IMG/VR virus record: IMGVR_UViG_3300022751_000031
Coordinates: 1-36,935 of that record
DNA from: a virus
Strand: one strand, 5' to 3'
DNA length: 36,935 nucleotides
Of this stretch, positions 1-9,300 are shown piece by piece; the first letter of the stretch is position 1; each line of letters starts with the position of its first letter. The translations under genes and the position numbers were made by a program. The notes beneath the pieces were generated by a model. The model was not told where the DNA came from and did no database searches. It worked only from the letters and a program-made list of their open reading frames with translations.

Positions 1-132
1 CAGACGATTGCGACAATTGCGCGTGAATCGAAAAAATGGTTGAAGATCCAGAATATTCAGGTCAATGAAATGGAACTTCCTGACGGTCTTTACAATGGTT
101 ATTACGATATAACATCGAATCGAGTTTACTAA
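1..132 (+). CDS. P22 gp4-like tail accessory protein, C-terminal part
   Basis: This is the C-terminal 43 codons of a gene cut by the window edge; the other part starts at 36347. The frame opens at base 1 and ends with TAA at 130-132, which overlaps the ATG of the next gene (TAATG). The residues QTIATIARESK resemble the end of gp4-type adaptor proteins, which join the portal ring to the tail and help keep packaged DNA inside. If the last base of the window and base 1 are the same C, the two parts fuse in frame into a protein of about 239 aa. P22 gp4 itself is shorter (about 166 aa), as I recall. Identity rests on the N-terminal part and on its position before gp10. Confidence 0.8.
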   Translation, partial: QTIATIARESKKWLKIQNIQVNEMELPDGLYNGYYDITSNRVY

Positions 133-1538
133 TGAAGGCGGGGCTTATAGGTGGATCAAGTCAACAACGCTCGCTACCATTTAATGCTGAGCGATCCGTT
201 AACCTATTCCCTGTTTTAGACCAAGCAGGGAAAGATGTTGCTGCCCTTTACTCTAAGCCCGGTAATCAGTTATTCGCCTCTGCTGGTATTGGTCCGGGCC
301 GTGGGTCATTCACTGCTTCTAATGGTCGGTCATTCTTTGTAAGTTCTACCGCTGTGTTTGAGTTACTTGGTAATGGTACAACTGTACAACGTGGCACTGT
401 TGACCAGTCTCAGGGTGGGGTCACGATTGATGAAAACGGATTTCAATTAGCTGTATGTGATGGACAAAGCCTCTACATCCTGACCTATGCAACAAACGCA
501 TTCCAAAAGGTTACAACCGTTAACCTCCCATCCGCCTCGACTGTGACTTTCATTGACGGGTACTTTATCGTTAACCGCCTTAACTCAGGTATTTTCCAGA
601 TTTCAAAGTTGTATGACGGTCTGGTATGGGCTGCGTTGGACTTTGCCACTGCGGAATCATCTCCTGATAGCCTCTTACGTGTTTTAAACGTGTCGGGCCA
701 GTTGTGGTTATTCGGTGACAAGACGACAGAGATTTGGTCAAATACTGGCGGTCTTAAGTTCCCGTTTACCCGTATTGCAGGTGCTAAGCTGGAGAATGGT
801 ACATCTTCCCGTTTCTCACCCCTTTCCCTCGATAACTCCGCTTTCTGGGTTAACAATGATAAGAACGGATTCGGGATTGTTTACCGCGCTGAGGGTTTCT
901 CTCCTAGACGTATTTCCACAGAAGCGATTGAACTAAAAATCCAGTCTGCAATCTATCCTGACCGTATTCGGTCGTTTTCATATCAGGAAGATGGTCATAC
1001 ATTCTTTATCCTGACGGACGGGGGAATGGAAACAACCCTTGTCTATGACCTTGCAACACAGGTCTGGCACGAGAGAGCTTTCCTAAATGAAGACGGAAAC
1101 TACGAGCAGGACATCGCTATTACCGCGACATATGCCTTTAATCGCTGCCTTGTTATGGATCGCCGCAACGGAAACATCTATGAGCAAAGCCTTAAGTATT
1201 ATGACGATAACGGAGAAGAAATCGCCCGTGACCGTACCTTCACCCATCTTACAGACGAAAACCAGCCATTCACGTATGCTAATCTAACGGTTGGATTTGA
1301 GACGGGTGTGGGACTTCAAACGGGATTAGGGCAAGACCCTAAAGCTACGTTATTCCTATCTAAAGATGGTGGTAAGACCTTCTCAGGGGGATATATTACT
1401 TCAATTGGCAAAGCTGGTAAGTTCCGTGACCGAGCCGTATGGAGGCGTTTAGGGCAAGCCCGTCAAATGACATTCCGTGTAAGAATTACTGACCCTGTTA
1501 AGGTTTGTATTTCGGGAAGTTGGTTTAACACATTATGA
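132..1538 (+). CDS. P22 gp10-like packaged-DNA stabilization / tail hub protein
   Basis: A 468-aa protein, close to the length of P22 gp10 (about 470 aa). The N-terminus (GLIGGSSQQRSLPFNAERSVNLFPV) is cited here only by its features: a short Gly/Ser/Gln lead, then the RSVNLFP motif and a KPG turn typical of the family. The rest is beta-rich, in keeping with the known beta-propeller-like tail hub fold. In P22 the protein forms a hexameric ring between the gp4 adaptor and the tailspikes and seals DNA in the head. Its place directly after gp4, with start and stop overlapping (TAATG), matches the conserved gp4-gp10 order. The stop overlaps the ATG of the next gene at 1535. Confidence 0.88.
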   Translation: MKAGLIGGSSQQRSLPFNAERSVNLFPVLDQAGKDVAALYSKPGNQLFASAGIGPGRGSFTASNGRSFFVSSTAVFELLGNGTTVQRGTVDQSQGGVTIDENGFQLAVCDGQSLYILTYATNAFQKVTTVNLPSASTVTFIDGYFIVNRLNSGIFQISKLYDGLVWAALDFATAESSPDSLLRVLNVSGQLWLFGDKTTEIWSNTGGLKFPFTRIAGAKLENGTSSRFSPLSLDNSAFWVNNDKNGFGIVYRAEGFSPRRISTEAIELKIQSAIYPDRIRSFSYQEDGHTFFILTDGGMETTLVYDLATQVWHERAFLNEDGNYEQDIAITATYAFNRCLVMDRRNGNIYEQSLKYYDDNGEEIARDRTFTHLTDENQPFTYANLTVGFETGVGLQTGLGQDPKATLFLSKDGGKTFSGGYITSIGKAGKFRDRAVWRRLGQARQMTFRVRITDPVKVCISGSWFNTL

Positions 1539-1948
1539 TTGAAGTTCCTACATACGAAGTTTTAGCAGAGGATGACGGTAAAGCTAAGTTGACTTGGCTG
1601 CTGTTCTTTCAGTTACTCGCTTCTGGCGACCCTGGCACTGCATGGCAACCTGTTGTTACTAATCTTACATCGGTCGGCACTCCTGCTATCACTGGGGCTT
1701 ATTATGAGAATCAGGGTTTCACTGACTTCTGGGTTAATATTATCCCGACCACAAGCATTTCAGGTACGGCAGGGTCAATCTATATCGATCTTCCTTTCAC
1801 TGTTTCAGTGGATGCGCCTTGCTTTGGTGTCGCTGGATTAACCTCTGGAATTGGCGCGGTGGATTCTGTTTCTAAACGAATTTACCCACCAACATTTTCG
1901 GCACTAACCATACCATTAACAATAACTGGCAGAGTTCTGTCACAATAA
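1535..1948 (+). CDS. Hypothetical tail-module protein
   Basis: A 137-aa protein of no family I recognise. It starts on an ATG overlapping the gp10 stop (ATGA), so it is translationally coupled to it. The N-terminal 40 residues are mixed charged and aromatic; the remainder alternates hydrophobic and small polar residues, as in beta-sandwich virion proteins, with no membrane segment or signal peptide. It lies between gp10 and the first ejection protein, so I infer a minor tail or hub-associated structural protein. It could alternatively be a host-surface-binding decoration. Confidence 0.7.
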   Translation: MIEVPTYEVLAEDDGKAKLTWLLFFQLLASGDPGTAWQPVVTNLTSVGTPAITGAYYENQGFTDFWVNIIPTTSISGTAGSIYIDLPFTVSVDAPCFGVAGLTSGIGAVDSVSKRIYPPTFSALTIPLTITGRVLSQ

Positions 1949-1958
1949 GGAGACTACT

Positions 1959-3059
1959 ATGGGTTTATTTAAGAGCGTTAAAAAAGTCGTAAAAGGTGTA
2001 GCTAAGTTCGCTGGACCTATCGCTGCATTAAGCGGTGTGGGTTTGCCCTTAGCTGCTGCAATCGGTGGTGCAGGGGGTCTTCTTTCTGGTGGTGGACTTA
2101 AGGGTATTGGTCTTGGTGCTTTAGGTGGAGCTGCGGGAGCGGCTGGTGGTTCTATTTTCGGTACAGGGGGTGCATTAGGTACAAACCTAACTGGAGCCGG
2201 ACTTTCTGCGGCTAATGGTGCTTTGGCTTCTGGACTTGTAGGCGCTCAAGACGGATTATCTGGAGCATTGACAAGTGGATTAACTGGTGGACTGGGTGGA
2301 TATTACTCAGCTGGTGGATTCAGTAATGGTCTTTCAGGCGGTGGTCAAACTGGAAGCACGGCTTTTGCTAATGGTTCTGGACTTGGTAAAGCTGGGGGAA
2401 TTAGCCTTTCATCCCCATCCACAACCCAGCTAACGGGTGGTATTTCTTCGTCCTATGCACCAGTTTCCTCGGCAAGCAGCGGATTTGGATCTTATCTTGA
2501 TAAAGCCAAGGACCTTATTGGTGAGTATGGGAATGTTATTTCCCCTGTGGCTTCTGCTGCAATCGGTGGGGTTACGAATACACAAGCCGCTGAGGATTTG
2601 CTTAAACAGCAAGAAAAGTCCCAAGCACTCTTAACACCATTCCTGAATAGCAAGTTTGAGCCGGGTGACCTTACACAAGACGCTGGTTATCAATTCCAGC
2701 TTCAACAGGGACAAAACGCTTTGGATCGCGCTCAATCGGCTCGCGGTAATTACTTCTCTGGTGAAGCTTTACAAGCGGCTAATGATTACGGTCAGGGGTT
2801 GGCTTCAACGACTTATGACGATGCATATAAACGCTACTTATCTAACCAGCAACAGAAGTTAGGCGTTGCAGGAGCCTTGACAGGCGTGTATGATAACATC
2901 GGTAATATCAATGCAAATGCGACTACAAATATCGGTAACGGTGTGGCTGCAGGAGTAGGTGGATTGCTAGGCGGTGGATTCAACAACCAAGGCCAGAGTT
3001 TTAACACTGACAACGCCCTTATTCGTGCATTGTTAGCTAGACAAGGGGCTTATCAATAA
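1959..3059 (+). CDS. DNA ejection protein, gp7-like (internal virion protein 1)
   Basis: A 366-aa protein with a basic start (KSVKKVVKGVAKF), then about 170 residues of Gly/Ala-rich, weakly hydrophobic sequence. A more helical, Gln-rich segment follows at about 210-310, and a Gly/Ala tail closes it. This layout is typical of P22 gp7-type ejection proteins, which are packed in the head and released ahead of the DNA to build a channel through the cell envelope. The start has a good ribosome site (AAGGAG, 1948-1953). The stop overlaps the ATG of the next ejection gene (TAATG). Family assignment is by composition, the AEDLLKQQEKSQALL helix and position, not by long identity. Confidence 0.78.
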   Translation: MGLFKSVKKVVKGVAKFAGPIAALSGVGLPLAAAIGGAGGLLSGGGLKGIGLGALGGAAGAAGGSIFGTGGALGTNLTGAGLSAANGALASGLVGAQDGLSGALTSGLTGGLGGYYSAGGFSNGLSGGGQTGSTAFANGSGLGKAGGISLSSPSTTQLTGGISSSYAPVSSASSGFGSYLDKAKDLIGEYGNVISPVASAAIGGVTNTQAAEDLLKQQEKSQALLTPFLNSKFEPGDLTQDAGYQFQLQQGQNALDRAQSARGNYFSGEALQAANDYGQGLASTTYDDAYKRYLSNQQQKLGVAGALTGVYDNIGNINANATTNIGNGVAAGVGGLLGGGFNNQGQSFNTDNALIRALLARQGAYQ

Positions 3060-4186
3060 TGGCAGTTGATTTAGGTGTATTCCAGAGACAAGTTAGTCTT
3101 CTAGACCGTCAGAAGCTTCAAGAAGAATTTGAGTTAAAGAAGCAATTAGGTCAGGCTCAACTTGCACAAGCTGGAGCGCAACTGGCTAAGGCTCAATATC
3201 TTGATGTTGACAAGCTAGGTGAGCAGTCACTGTTTAAAGCTGCACAAGGTTTAGAACTTTCCCCACAGGAGCAAGCTGCAGCCCGTTTCGTATCTGCAAA
3301 GACGGAGAAGGTGCAATTTGACCCTGTTACAGGTTCTCGCATTGATACGCCATCCCTAGCTAACCGTTTAGGAGTTAACATTGGCGGTGGTCAGCCTATG
3401 CAACAGCCAATGATGCAACCACAACAGGCCCCACAACAGGAATCGCCTCCTCAAATGGGTAATCTGGTTGCTGATCCATTTTCTGGCGGTGGTTCTAATC
3501 TACCTCCTGCAATGAATGTTGGTAGCTTGCCTAACGTAAATCAGCCGCAACAATTCGTTAATCAATATGAGCAACGATACAATCAAGCTATGGCCGATGC
3601 CGCAAACAATCCAAAGCTTCAGCAACAAATTAAGGCAGACTACCTAAAAAGCACACTAGCTCCCAATGAATCGGAGGCTAAAAATGCTGGGTATGCTCAA
3701 CGTATGGTCTTTAGCGATCCAATTATATCAGACCCTAAAAACATTTCTGCAGCGACAGACCCTAAACAAGTAGCAAGAGCAAATATCCCATTGATAGGGA
3801 ACTTTCTTAAATCTGATGAATATCAGGCATCGGAACAGGCCCAAAGAGATTTTCTTGCCGCTATTCTTCGCCGTGAATCAGGCGCATCTATTGCTCCAAC
3901 TGAGTTAACAGAAGGGCGTAAACAATATTTTCCACAACCTGGAGATAGTGAATTAGTTCTCCAGCAAAAGGCTGCAAATCGTCAGACAGCACTAGGTGGT
4001 GTTGAATTGTCGGCTGGCCCCTCTTATGCAAGATCACAGCCAGTAACTCCAACAAAAGAAAACCTACAGCAATCATTTGATAAGAAAAAAGATGCAATAC
4101 AAATCGTAGAGCCAACCAGAGCACCTGATGGCCATATGTATATATCTGACCCTAATCGCCCAGGAAAGTTTTTGAGAGTTGATTAA
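3059..4186 (+). CDS. DNA ejection protein 2
   Basis: A 375-aa protein. Residues 1-60 are a predicted coiled coil rich in Gln, Leu and Lys. A Pro/Gln/Met-rich linker follows at about 115-155. The second half carries the motif RRESGASIAPTELTEG followed by PQPGDS, which recurs in podovirus and lambdoid injection or internal structural proteins. I infer that it is carried in the capsid and ejected with its neighbours into the host envelope. It overlaps both neighbours by TAATG, so the three ejection proteins are probably made in fixed ratio. The exact P22 counterpart (gp20 or gp16) cannot be set from sequence alone. Confidence 0.75.
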   Translation: MAVDLGVFQRQVSLLDRQKLQEEFELKKQLGQAQLAQAGAQLAKAQYLDVDKLGEQSLFKAAQGLELSPQEQAAARFVSAKTEKVQFDPVTGSRIDTPSLANRLGVNIGGGQPMQQPMMQPQQAPQQESPPQMGNLVADPFSGGGSNLPPAMNVGSLPNVNQPQQFVNQYEQRYNQAMADAANNPKLQQQIKADYLKSTLAPNESEAKNAGYAQRMVFSDPIISDPKNISAATDPKQVARANIPLIGNFLKSDEYQASEQAQRDFLAAILRRESGASIAPTELTEGRKQYFPQPGDSELVLQQKAANRQTALGGVELSAGPSYARSQPVTPTKENLQQSFDKKKDAIQIVEPTRAPDGHMYISDPNRPGKFLRVD

Positions 4187-6129
4187 TGGCAAAATTAACA
4201 CCAGTAGAGTTTGACCCATTTGCTAAATCACAGAAATTAACCCCTGTTGATTTCAATCCATTTGAAACAGCAACACAGGTTCCAAGTGCTTCAAGAACGG
4301 TATTAGATCAAGGATTACAGGGTGCTACATTTGGCTTTGCAGATGAGGCAACGGACAGAATTGGAGCTGGTATCGCATCCGCTTTAACACCGGATTTAAC
4401 TTATAGTGATGCTTTAGGGCAAGCACGAGATTTATCAAAACAACAACTAGGCGCTGAATTAGAAGAGAGACCTGTTTTGTCTATTGCTTCTAACTTAGCT
4501 GGTGGTCTAGCAACAGGAGGAATTGGTGCAGGAACTAAAACAGGTGCGACGGTTGGGAATATTATTCGGTCTGGCAACCTCGGATCGCGTATTGCTAAAG
4601 GCGCAGTGGCAGGTGCCGCATCCGGTGGATTATACGGTGCTGGTTCTGCGGATGAAGGTTCTCGCTTGCAAGGCGCTACCACTGGTGCTGAGTATGGGGC
4701 TGTTCTCGGCGGGGCTTTGCCTGCTGCGGGTGCTGCATTTAATAAACTAAATACCAAAAAGGTTATCCCTAAAGCTGATGAAGTTCGTCAACTTGCTAGT
4801 GGATTATATCAAAAAGCAAATCAATTAGGTGGAACGCTTAAGCCTGAAATTACCAATCAGTTTCTTGATTCAATCGATAACCTAAGACCGCAGACAAAAA
4901 TCGGACAGATGGTTGCTGGTGATTCGGAATTTACTAAAATTGCAGACCGCATCAAGGGTATTCGTGACGAGCCTCTTGATCTTCAATCTGCCCAAGAATT
5001 AGATGAAATTCTAGGAAATACCATAGATGGTTTGATGGATAACGGTAAATTAACCAAAGAAGGTTATAAAGTACAGAATATCCAAAACAATCTTAGAGAT
5101 GCTATTGAGAACGCTACCGAAGACCAGATTACGGGTGGTAAAGAAGGGTTTGACGCATTAAAAGAAGGTCGATCTTTATGGTCAACATCTTTGCGCATGA
5201 AAGACCTTGAGCGTATTGTGGATAATGCGAATACATTCCAAGTTCCTGCTACGGCCATTAAATCGGGTTTCCGGCAGATAGTTCGAAACCCTAAGAAATT
5301 CTCTCGTTACAGCCCAGAAGAACAAAAAGCCATTAAACGAGCCTCTGAGACTGGAATTGTAACAGATATACTTAACATCGCTGGTAGTCGTCTTGGCCCT
5401 ATTATTAGTGGATCTGCTGCCTTTGCAACAGGTGGACCTATTGCTGCTGGTTTGGCTTCTGCTGCATCCTATGGAACATCTAGCCTTGCAAGAAACGCCG
5501 CCGAATCATTACAAGGTGGGCGCGCTATTGATGCTATTCGTGCCGTAGCTGACAGATCGGGCTTATCTAGAGAAGTGAAGAGAATTGATTTACAGAGAGA
5601 TTTTGATAGAATAAAAAATTCTTCATTTATTAAGAGTGAGACTGGTGCCATAGGTAACTTTCCTAAAGATTTAATTGATGAAAGCGACTTAACGGGCGTC
5701 ATTACAGGAAGGCCAGTAACTTTCAATTATACACATAATACTGATTCAGCAGGAAAATATTACGGAAAAGCTAAGGCTGGAGACCAATTTGGAAGAGATA
5801 TTGAACCTTCTGGTAAATACATGAATATAACTTCCGAAAAAGGATTAGATAGAGCAAAGTCAATTTCAACATCAATTGAAACAGGAAAAAAGACTTTCAA
5901 AAACCCTATTGTTATTGATAATGATAATCTGAATTGGAAAAAAGAACTTAGTAAAATGTACGGTGGAAAAACCGGTAAAAATTTAACTGATGCATTGGTT
6001 AAAGATGGTTACGATGGGATTATAACTAAGGAAAATAAATATATATCTGAGGTTATAGATCTATTGAGCAAAAAACCCGAGAAGGAAGATTTACAAAAGG
6101 CTTTTGAAGCCAGAAAGCTAAAGAAATAA
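4186..6129 (+). CDS. DNA ejection protein 3 with ADP-ribosyltransferase-like C-terminal domain
   Basis: A 647-aa protein. Near the N-terminus a short motif is repeated in tandem, LTPVEFDPF and LTPVDFNPF, followed by long Gly/Ala-rich amphipathic stretches (about 45-190 and 400-440), as in P22 gp16-type ejection proteins. A helical middle section follows. The last 150 residues look like a separate domain: an Asn-Tyr-Thr-His element near residue 515, a GKYMNIT strand, GGKTGKNL, KDGYDGIIT and a terminal ISEVIDL. These resemble the ADP-ribosyltransferase-like domains found at the ends of phage ejection and polyvalent proteins. Such a domain could act on a host target after ejection; this function is inferred. 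It may instead be a degenerate, structural copy. Confidence 0.78.
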   Translation: MAKLTPVEFDPFAKSQKLTPVDFNPFETATQVPSASRTVLDQGLQGATFGFADEATDRIGAGIASALTPDLTYSDALGQARDLSKQQLGAELEERPVLSIASNLAGGLATGGIGAGTKTGATVGNIIRSGNLGSRIAKGAVAGAASGGLYGAGSADEGSRLQGATTGAEYGAVLGGALPAAGAAFNKLNTKKVIPKADEVRQLASGLYQKANQLGGTLKPEITNQFLDSIDNLRPQTKIGQMVAGDSEFTKIADRIKGIRDEPLDLQSAQELDEILGNTIDGLMDNGKLTKEGYKVQNIQNNLRDAIENATEDQITGGKEGFDALKEGRSLWSTSLRMKDLERIVDNANTFQVPATAIKSGFRQIVRNPKKFSRYSPEEQKAIKRASETGIVTDILNIAGSRLGPIISGSAAFATGGPIAAGLASAASYGTSSLARNAAESLQGGRAIDAIRAVADRSGLSREVKRIDLQRDFDRIKNSSFIKSETGAIGNFPKDLIDESDLTGVITGRPVTFNYTHNTDSAGKYYGKAKAGDQFGRDIEPSGKYMNITSEKGLDRAKSISTSIETGKKTFKNPIVIDNDNLNWKKELSKMYGGKTGKNLTDALVKDGYDGIITKENKYISEVIDLLSKKPEKEDLQKAFEARKLKK

Positions 6130-6130
6130 C

Positions 6131-7903
6131 ATGTCGGTATTGTTAACGCCTCCATACTTACAATTTGAAGATGAAAACGGTGTACCGTTAGCTGGTGGTA
6201 AGGTTTTTACTTATGCCGCTGGTACAACGACACCTAAAGCCACTTACACAGATTCAAGCGCATCCCAACAGCTACCTAACCCAATTATATTAGATGCTGC
6301 TGGACGTGCCACTATCTGGATTCAGGGCGCGTACAAGATTGTCGTACAAGACGCTGCAGGAGTTACAATCCGCACCACCGACAACATCACATCCTTTACG
6401 GTTGCTGCTGCTGCATCACCATCTTATTTCCAGTCATTTTCCGGTAATGGCGCTCAGACAACATTCACATTATCGCAGCCTATGGGTACTGACCCTAATG
6501 CTTTGATGATCTTTGTTAACAATTCGCCATCCGTTACAAACACGCCATTCTTTCAGGCTTTAGCTAACACGACTATTCAGACAGCCTTTACGGTATCTCA
6601 AGACCTTGGAACTGACCCTAACGCTATTACAGTGTTTAAGGCTACCAGCGCAACAACATGGAATATTGCTCGTCCTGTTACCGATTATACAATTAACGGA
6701 ACTACCTTAACTCTGACAGCGCCTATTGCTACAGCTTATTCCCCTGGCGTTCTGGTGTTTAAAAACCCTGTTCTTAATGATACGACAACAGGTGTAGGTT
6801 TACAGATTCAGAACCCATCCTCCTATACCATTAACGGGACGACATTAACTTTCTCGACAGCGCCTAAGACGGGTACTAATAACATTCTGGTATTTGCTCC
6901 ATCATCCCTTGTCGGTGCGGCTTCCCAATCTGCTGCTGCTGCTGATGCATCTGCCACGGCTGCTGGTAACTCTGCGGTTATTGCGGCTCAACAGGCTACA
7001 AGCTTTACAGGCACATCGGCAACGTCAACATTAATTGGCACTGGTTCAAAAGTATTTACTACACAGCTTAATAAGAACTTCCTGCCGGGAGAGTTCCTGA
7101 CAATCGCTTCTAATGCCAATCCAGCTAATTATATGTATGGACAGGTAACAGCTTACGATCCTGCAACTGGTATTCTTACCGTAAACGTAACGGTATCTGG
7201 TGGATCAGGTACATTCACTGATTGGAATATTGCTCTATCCGGTCAGCAAGGACTTCCAGGAGGAGGTGTTGCTAATGGTACATATGGCGACATCGTTGTA
7301 TCTGGCGGGGGCTTAACTTGGAATGTTAACAAATCCTCTCAAGCACAGGCTACAGGCGGTACAGACAATACTACGTTTATGACTCCCTTGAGAACTAAGC
7401 AAGCAATTGACGCTAATCCAAATATTATACTAGGAACTGTTCAGGCTACAACCTCGGGAACATCTAAGGATTTTACAGCCATTCCAGCAGGTACTAAGCG
7501 CATCACTATTAATTTTCAAAATGTTTCCACTAATGGAACAAGTGATATAATTTTACAAATTGGGGACACAACCGGATATAAGAATACAGGTTACTTAGGC
7601 TCAGCATCAGTTATTGCAGCAGCTATCGTAACTGTAAATCTTAACACTGGATTCTTATGTCCCTATGATAACGCCCCGTCTGCCGCCACTGTTAGACACG
7701 GTTTTATTGTTTTAAATCTTATGGATTCAGCCAACAACATCTGGACTGCCAATGGTAATTTTGGATTTTCAAATATCGCCCGAAGTGGTATGACTGTAGG
7801 CAGTAACTCACTTTCTAATGTTTTGGATCGCATCCGTATTACTACCGTTGGTGGAACAGACACATTCGATCTTGGTTCAATTAACATTATGTACGAAGGA
7901 TAA
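6131..7903 (+). CDS. Tail fibre / tailspike protein
   Basis: A 590-aa protein. Residues 1-90 form the widespread phage tail N-terminal domain: PYLQFEDENGVPLAGGKVF, then YAAGTTTPKATYTD, LDAAGRA and a Tyr-Lys-Ile-Val element, which attaches fibres or spikes to the tail. Then come at least two diverged repeats with GTDPNA and DYTINGTTLT/SYTINGTTLT motifs, an Ala-rich stretch (about 255-290), and a beta-rich C-terminal part. The start lies 2 bp after the previous stop, and an SGNH hydrolase follows 3 bp after its own stop. I infer a receptor-binding fibre working with that enzyme. No catalytic depolymerase motif is visible within this protein. Confidence 0.85.
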   Translation: MSVLLTPPYLQFEDENGVPLAGGKVFTYAAGTTTPKATYTDSSASQQLPNPIILDAAGRATIWIQGAYKIVVQDAAGVTIRTTDNITSFTVAAAASPSYFQSFSGNGAQTTFTLSQPMGTDPNALMIFVNNSPSVTNTPFFQALANTTIQTAFTVSQDLGTDPNAITVFKATSATTWNIARPVTDYTINGTTLTLTAPIATAYSPGVLVFKNPVLNDTTTGVGLQIQNPSSYTINGTTLTFSTAPKTGTNNILVFAPSSLVGAASQSAAAADASATAAGNSAVIAAQQATSFTGTSATSTLIGTGSKVFTTQLNKNFLPGEFLTIASNANPANYMYGQVTAYDPATGILTVNVTVSGGSGTFTDWNIALSGQQGLPGGGVANGTYGDIVVSGGGLTWNVNKSSQAQATGGTDNTTFMTPLRTKQAIDANPNIILGTVQATTSGTSKDFTAIPAGTKRITINFQNVSTNGTSDIILQIGDTTGYKNTGYLGSASVIAAAIVTVNLNTGFLCPYDNAPSAATVRHGFIVLNLMDSANNIWTANGNFGFSNIARSGMTVGSNSLSNVLDRIRITTVGGTDTFDLGSINIMYEG

Positions 7904-7906
7904 AAA

Positions 7907-8833
7907 ATGATTAATTACACACTTGGAGACAGCCTAACCGTTGGCGTAGGAGCATCTACAACAGCTAAATCGTGGGTAGGCTTAGCGACCCCAGTAAACC
8001 TTGCACGCAATGGTGATATGGCTGCAGAACTGTCAAATAAAATTAACGGTATCGGCGGCGCTCCACTGGTTCCTGAGCCATCGAAAACATACAGTATTAT
8101 GATTGGGGTAAACGACCAGAAGAATTACCGTGGTGATGCTGTAAAGCAAGGTTACTATAAATCATTTCTGCGTTGTGCATTAGCTTACTTATTTATTCCA
8201 GTAAAAAACAAGGCCCGTGATGCATTAATCACTTACACCGGAACTTGGGGGAATACTCCCGTTAACACCTATGGTAAGTATTCAGCTACCCCTAACTCCA
8301 CAGCAGAAACTACCGTTAATGGTACATCTGTATATGTCTCCTACATTATCCAGAATAGCAACAGTTATGTGGCAGAGATTCGTGTTGATGGGGTATTAAA
8401 GAAAACTATCAATGTATCAACAACCCCTATGGGTACTGCCAATGGTTCAAGCTATGCATCTGCATGTGAGAGAATTGATGGTTTATCTCCTGGGTCTCAT
8501 ACGGTAAATGTTAAGGTAATATCAGCGGCGGCGTATTTTTACTTAGAATGGATTGGCGGTAACGAGCAAGTATCATCCCCTCGTGTATTATTGGGAAATG
8601 TGATTAAAATGTCCAATGCCGCATATACCCAATTTGCCACAAGTGACACTATCGTTAACGCTTACAATACCATCATTGATGACCTTATTACGGAGTTTAC
8701 GGCAGATGGCTTTGATGTTGATAAGGTAGATGTTCATTCCGTAATTAACCCTTTAACTGACCTTACATCTGACGGCGTTCACCCTAATGATGCTGGACAT
8801 TTAAAGATATTTCAGGCGTTTTCGGCGGCATAA
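7907..8833 (+). CDS. SGNH/GDSL-family hydrolase with inserted beta-sandwich domain, tail-associated
   Basis: A 308-aa protein with all four SGNH blocks: GDSL at residues 7-10 (nucleophile Ser9), Asn35-Gly36 as block II candidate, GVND at 67-70 (block III), and DGVH at 289-292 (catalytic Asp289 and His292). Between blocks III and V, about residues 95-220 look like a separate beta-sandwich (Thr/Asn/Ser/Val-rich, YVAEIRVDG, LSPGSHTVNVKV), as in carbohydrate-binding or esterase accessory domains. Family members deacylate or deacetylate surface sugars. Its place right after the tail fibre suggests a virion enzyme that de-esterifies host capsule or lipopolysaccharide. No signal peptide is seen. Confidence 0.85.
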   Translation: MINYTLGDSLTVGVGASTTAKSWVGLATPVNLARNGDMAAELSNKINGIGGAPLVPEPSKTYSIMIGVNDQKNYRGDAVKQGYYKSFLRCALAYLFIPVKNKARDALITYTGTWGNTPVNTYGKYSATPNSTAETTVNGTSVYVSYIIQNSNSYVAEIRVDGVLKKTINVSTTPMGTANGSSYASACERIDGLSPGSHTVNVKVISAAAYFYLEWIGGNEQVSSPRVLLGNVIKMSNAAYTQFATSDTIVNAYNTIIDDLITEFTADGFDVDKVDVHSVINPLTDLTSDGVHPNDAGHLKIFQAFSAA

Positions 8834-9112
8834 TTGGAAATAAATGATTTCACCCTCGGTCTACTCGGTACAATCGGAACATCACTTGTTACGACAATTG
8901 GCGTTTTATGGTATAAACTGGGTAAGACTGAGGAAGAAAAAGACTTAATCCGTGATAAGTTCCAAGAAAAGATTGAATCCTTACTCATAAAAGTGACAGA
9001 ATTGATGGTTACGAGTACCAGCCAAACTACCACTTTCACCAATGCCATTAAAGAGATTACTGAATCGATGGCTAGGATGAAAGAGGAGTTTCTGAGAGGT
9101 AAAGGTCAATGA
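8834..9112 (+). CDS. Membrane-anchored coiled-coil protein of the lysis region
   Basis: A 92-aa protein starting at a TTG immediately after the hydrolase stop; no ATG in this frame lies near enough to replace it. Residues 6-28 form one hydrophobic segment (GLLGTIGTSLVTTIGVLWY), followed by a charged helix (29-60) and a Ser/Thr-rich helical tail. This resembles small one-membrane-span proteins found next to phage lysis genes, possibly a holin of the single-span type or an anti-holin. Its stop overlaps the next ATG (ATGA). Function is inferred from layout only. Confidence 0.65.
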   Translation: MEINDFTLGLLGTIGTSLVTTIGVLWYKLGKTEEEKDLIRDKFQEKIESLLIKVTELMVTSTSQTTTFTNAIKEITESMARMKEEFLRGKGQ

Positions 9113-9300
9113 TATTTAACCGCAAGAAAAAGGACGTGGAAATTAGCTCACCTAAACTGGAGGTTGAGTTGGAGAAAGCCATTGAGCGGAAGAAAGAGGC
9201 TGACCGTGATTTCCATGATATTAAGGGAATCTGTGGCCCGCATGTTTTAGAAATTTTCATAGATGCATTAGCTAAAGGAAAGTTAAAAAACCATGCATAG
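9109..9300 (+). CDS. Small charged protein of the lysis region
   Basis: A 63-aa protein, highly charged in residues 4-40 (many Lys and Glu, predicted helix) with a more hydrophobic C-terminal helix (VLEIFIDALAKG). There is no membrane span. It overlaps the upstream gene by 4 bp and the downstream holin candidate by 8 bp, so it belongs to the same translational unit. I do not recognise the family; a cytoplasmic partner of the neighbouring membrane proteins is possible. Confidence 0.6.
   Translation: MIFNRKKKDVEISSPKLEVELEKAIERKKEADRDFHDIKGICGPHVLEIFIDALAKGKLKNHA

Noticed and set aside
4401-4757. Minus-strand open frame opposite the third ejection gene
   Set aside because: Pro/Ala-rich text is the mirror of the Gly/Ala-rich ejection protein; no start signal.
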